The notes under the pieces are model-generated. The model was given only the letters and a program-made list of their open reading frames with translations, searched no databases and had not been told where the DNA came from. A DNA stretch of 64,000 nt from positions 1-64,000 of the forward strand of contig CAZCBX010000002.1 of NCBI GenBank assembly GCA_964497185.1, in the 5' to 3' direction. The position numbers and the translations under genes were made by a program. This DNA is from CAZCBX01 sp964497185 (GTDB lineage Bacteria; Bdellovibrionota_G; JALEGL01; JAGRMV01). Below, in pieces: positions 61,916 through 64,000 of this stretch. Each line of letters begins with the position of its first letter. Within the stretch, counting starts at the first letter, position 1.

Positions 61916-62900
61916 ATTCGATCAGTCGAATGACATTTTCAACAGGGGTTCGGGGTTTGATGCCATGGCCCAAATTAAAAATATAGCCAGGTCGGCCATC
62001 AACTTCAGCCAATATGCGGTCGGTTTCTTTTTGAATCACCGAAAAATCTTCCAGCAGCACGTCTTGGTTTAAATTGCCTTGAATGGGCATAAAGTCCAGC
62101 GTGGGCCAAATTTGATCAATGTTTACATCGCTGTCCAGTCCCATGACCGTTGAGCCAGCTTGTTTCATCGTTGGCAAAAGTTCGCGAGTGCGCGTACCAA
62201 AATAGATGGTGGGCACTTGAGACATCGCCGCAAAAATTCGTTTCATATGGGGCAGTACATGCGCTGTGTACTCTTCAGGCGTCAGCAAACTGATCCAGCT
62301 GTCGAAAAGCTGAATAACGTCCGCTCCGTGTTGTACTTGCATGTTTAAATAAGCAATGGTGCCGTCGGTAAGATGGGTCATCAGGGTTTGAAAAGCTTCT
62401 GGATCTTCTTGCATGAGCGTGCGCACGTGCCGAAAATCTTTGGATTTCCCCCCTTCAATGCAGTAGGTGGCCACGGTGAAGGGCGCCCCTGCAAAACCAA
62501 TCAGTGCTTTGTGGGCGGGTAATGCGCGACGCGTTTGGCGCAAGGCATGACCCACGTAGGTGAGTTCTTCGATATCAATTTTTTCAGGGTAGGGCGCGCG
62601 GGTTCCAGCGCGCAAGGGATTATGAATGATGGGGCCATGGTTTTTGGCAAACTCCAGCTTAAAGCCCAAGCATTCGGTGATCAGCAAAATATCTGCAAAA
62701 ATAATGGCCGCGTCTGCACCGATGGTTTCGCATGCAAATACCGTGGTTTCACAGACCAGTTCCGGTGCTTTGCACAGTTCTAAAAAAGATACTTTGGCAC
62801 GAAGATCGCGGTATTCTTTCATGTAACGTCCGGCCTGGCGCATGAGCCAGACTGGGGTATGAGACACTGGTTTTTGGGCGATGGCATCAAGTAGCAACAT
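61890..62900 (-). CDS. hemE: Uroporphyrinogen decarboxylase
   Basis: Converts uroporphyrinogen III to coproporphyrinogen III. A 336-residue enzyme with the signatures PVWLMRQAGRYMKEYR and GFAGAPFTVATYCIEGG. It is the first gene of the hemE-hemY operon; a TATGAT lies 12 nt before the ATG. It is convergent with fbaB-hemB, so four heme genes are in this window with hemH. Confidence 0.96.
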   Translation of the reverse strand: MLLLDAIAQKPVSHTPVWLMRQAGRYMKEYRDLRAKVSFLELCKAPELVCETTVFACETIGADAAIIFADILLITECLGFKLEFAKNHGPIIHNPLRAGTRAPYPEKIDIEELTYVGHALRQTRRALPAHKALIGFAGAPFTVATYCIEGGKSKDFRHVRTLMQEDPEAFQTLMTHLTDGTIAYLNMQVQHGADVIQLFDSWISLLTPEEYTAHVLPHMKRIFAAMSQVPTIYFGTRTRELLPTMKQAGSTVMGLDSDVNIDQIWPTLDFMPIQGNLNQDVLLEDFSVIQKETDRILAEVDGRPGYIFNLGHGIKPRTPVENVIRLIEYVHEQTQA

Positions 62901-63007
62901 GAGGGGGTTGTATCATAAACTGGGTAGAACAGCATGAAAGTTTCACTGTTCGCGTTAAAAGTTTTACCCTTTCCACCATGCACTCTTTTTTTTACAGTGC
63001 TGTGGAG

Positions 63008-63655
63008 CTAAAGTGCGCTGGCGCGACAGTTGCCTACACCGGCTTGAATGGTTCGGTCGCTGGGGATGGTGTCGATAACGGTGCCAGCAGAATTTCGCTC
63101 GACCAGCTCGACCACCCCTGCGCGACTGGACTCAATTTCGCGCGCGCTTTTGGAGTCTTCATCGATGCCTTCTCCAATAATGCATATCTGTTGGCCATGG
63201 CGCACCACTGTATTGGGGGTGGTCGACTTATCTACGCGAACGGTAAAGCCTTGAGGATCGTACATCACAATGCCTCGGTGTTGGATGAGGGGTGTACAGT
63301 TTTTACAAAACACCACGTCACTGTCAAAAGTGTAAAGACGTAGAATGTCTTCATTGCCAAAACATCGGTCTTGCAACGGGACCCCGTTGGTATCCAGGGC
63401 AGGGTTGTATGCAAAGACGCGTTCTCCGCCACTATTGGAAAAAAAACACACCCCGACATATTTGTTTTGAAGGGCGGCAGTGGATTGTGCAAAGAGCAAA
63501 ATATTCAACATTTCATTGGCGGTGGTGTTCAAACGGGTGAGTTTTCGATCGGGTGAAAAAGTGGCGATGGATAAAGTAATCAAAATGGTGGCAATGAGTA
63601 AGGTGACGGCCATCTCAATCAAATTAAAGCCTTGATTGGAAAAAGTGCGTTGCAT
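63008..63655 (-). CDS. Prepilin-type pseudopilin (GspH/FimT-like)
   Basis: A 215-residue protein with the prepilin cleavage site at QG-FNLIEM and a hydrophobic helix right after it, as in type IV pilins and type II secretion pseudopilins. The C-terminal globular part has six or more cysteines and no family I can name. PilD-type peptidase would process it in the inner membrane. The start has TATAAT 6 nt upstream and no Shine-Dalgarno sequence, so leaderless translation is likely. No other pilus gene is in the window. Confidence 0.85.
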   Translation of the reverse strand: MQRTFSNQGFNLIEMAVTLLIATILITLSIATFSPDRKLTRLNTTANEMLNILLFAQSTAALQNKYVGVCFFSNSGGERVFAYNPALDTNGVPLQDRCFGNEDILRLYTFDSDVVFCKNCTPLIQHRGIVMYDPQGFTVRVDKSTTPNTVVRHGQQICIIGEGIDEDSKSAREIESSRAGVVELVERNSAGTVIDTIPSDRTIQAGVGNCRASAL

Positions 63656-63776
63656 GGAACCATTATACCGCCTTTTATTTCAATCCATAAAGAGGTTTTT
63701 TCTCAAAGGTTTCATATAAGTGCTCGAAAACAAAAATAACTTGTCCAAAGGGCGGATGAAAAGGTAAAATATAACC

Positions 63777-64000
63777 ATGTTCAAATACTTGTTTAAAAAC
63801 CGTCGCTGGATCAAATTCATCGATCCAAAGCAGCAAACGCGTCTGGCTTTGGAAATCGTATTGCTGGTTTTGCTTTTTCCGGTCTTGTTTTACATTTTGA
63901 CCGTCAGCGAGCTGTGGTCCACCATATTCTTTGGTGACCAGGCAGAAGTGATGCGCAACTTGTTTTACAGCCAGCTGATGCTAATGACCAAGGCTTGGCA
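63777..64000 (+). CDS. Start of a membrane protein (3' truncated by window edge)
   Basis: The first 74 codons are in the window. MFKYLFKNRRWIKFIDPKQQ is a positively charged start, followed by a hydrophobic helix (IVLLVLLFPVLFYILTV) and a loop. This is the usual beginning of small membrane sensor or HAMP-type proteins, but the rest is needed. TAAAAT lies 6 nt before the ATG with TTGTCC 18 bp further up. Divergent from the pseudopilin gene. Confidence 0.55.
   Translation, partial: MFKYLFKNRRWIKFIDPKQQTRLALEIVLLVLLFPVLFYILTVSELWSTIFFGDQAEVMRNLFYSQLMLMTKAW

Overview
The window comes from a diderm, aerobic bacterium of moderate GC content. Signal peptides, a lipobox lipoprotein, an OmpW-like barrel, lipoprotein signal peptidase and a type II secretion/type IV pilus-like pseudopilin show the double membrane. 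Fe-superoxide dismutase, AhpC/AhpD, Dps and a PerR-like regulator show life with oxygen. The gene set is proteobacterial in the broad sense; some parts (a long Bacteroidota-style LeuRS, dispersed palindromes, stand-alone receiver proteins) would fit Bdellovibrionota/Myxococcota-type lineages, but I cannot assign a lineage from sequence reading alone.

Layout. 1-9.4 kb: the 3' part of a giant secreted protein with about 20.7 exact 372-bp DUF11 repeats, ending in an IgGFc-binding-like domain and overlapping a small exported protein. 9.5-15.7 kb: receiver protein, sodB, GNAT plus ornithine-racemase-like pair, topA, HIT hydrolase. 15.7-21.1 kb: SSS symporter and ROK sugar kinase separated by a disturbed stretch with a nucleotidyltransferase pair between two copies of a ~129-bp duplication, then a secreted metallopeptidase. 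21.2-25.5 kb: dcd, second receiver protein, RTX-like exported protein, RES/Xre toxin-antitoxin, sufE, rpsN. 25.5-28.5 kb: a ZrgA-type zinc-uptake ABC operon. 28.6-33.7 kb: leuS, the L31B-L33-L28 ribosomal operon, acyl desaturase. 33.8-36.8 kb: PerR-like regulator and ahpC-ahpD-dps, with two matching 17-bp operators. 36.9-38 kb: ferrochelatase. 38.3-45.9 kb: a membrane-lipid-modification cluster (DUF1499, DUF1295, two CFA-synthase-like methyltransferases, two FAD oxidoreductases, DUF1365, SRPBCC). 46-47 kb: OmpW-like barrel and RelBE-type toxin-antitoxin. 47.3-50.6 kb: LspA-HAMP fusion, NupC transporter, BMP-like lipoprotein. 50.7-56.6 kb: phoBR-pstCAB-phoU without pstS. 56.8-58.1 kb: RlmD/RumA-type methyltransferase. 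58.5-62.9 kb: class I aldolase coupled to hemB, and a convergent hemE-hemY operon. 63-64 kb: pseudopilin and the start of a membrane protein.

The genes work together in several blocks: peroxide defence under PerR; heme synthesis (hemB, hemE, hemY, hemH all here); phosphate sensing and uptake; zinc uptake next to zinc-free protein forms (L31B, Mg-type HemB, a Fur-family protein without its structural Cys pairs); and lipid remodelling.

The most unusual features are non-coding or fused. There is a family of hairpins with a conserved ~25-nt core and two different, self-complementary arm types, found only between convergent genes. A -10-like hexamer sits 5-8 nt before many start codons without Shine-Dalgarno sites, suggesting frequent leaderless transcription. 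There are also the LspA-HAMP fusion, the DUF1365-CFAS fusion and the exactly periodic DUF11 array.
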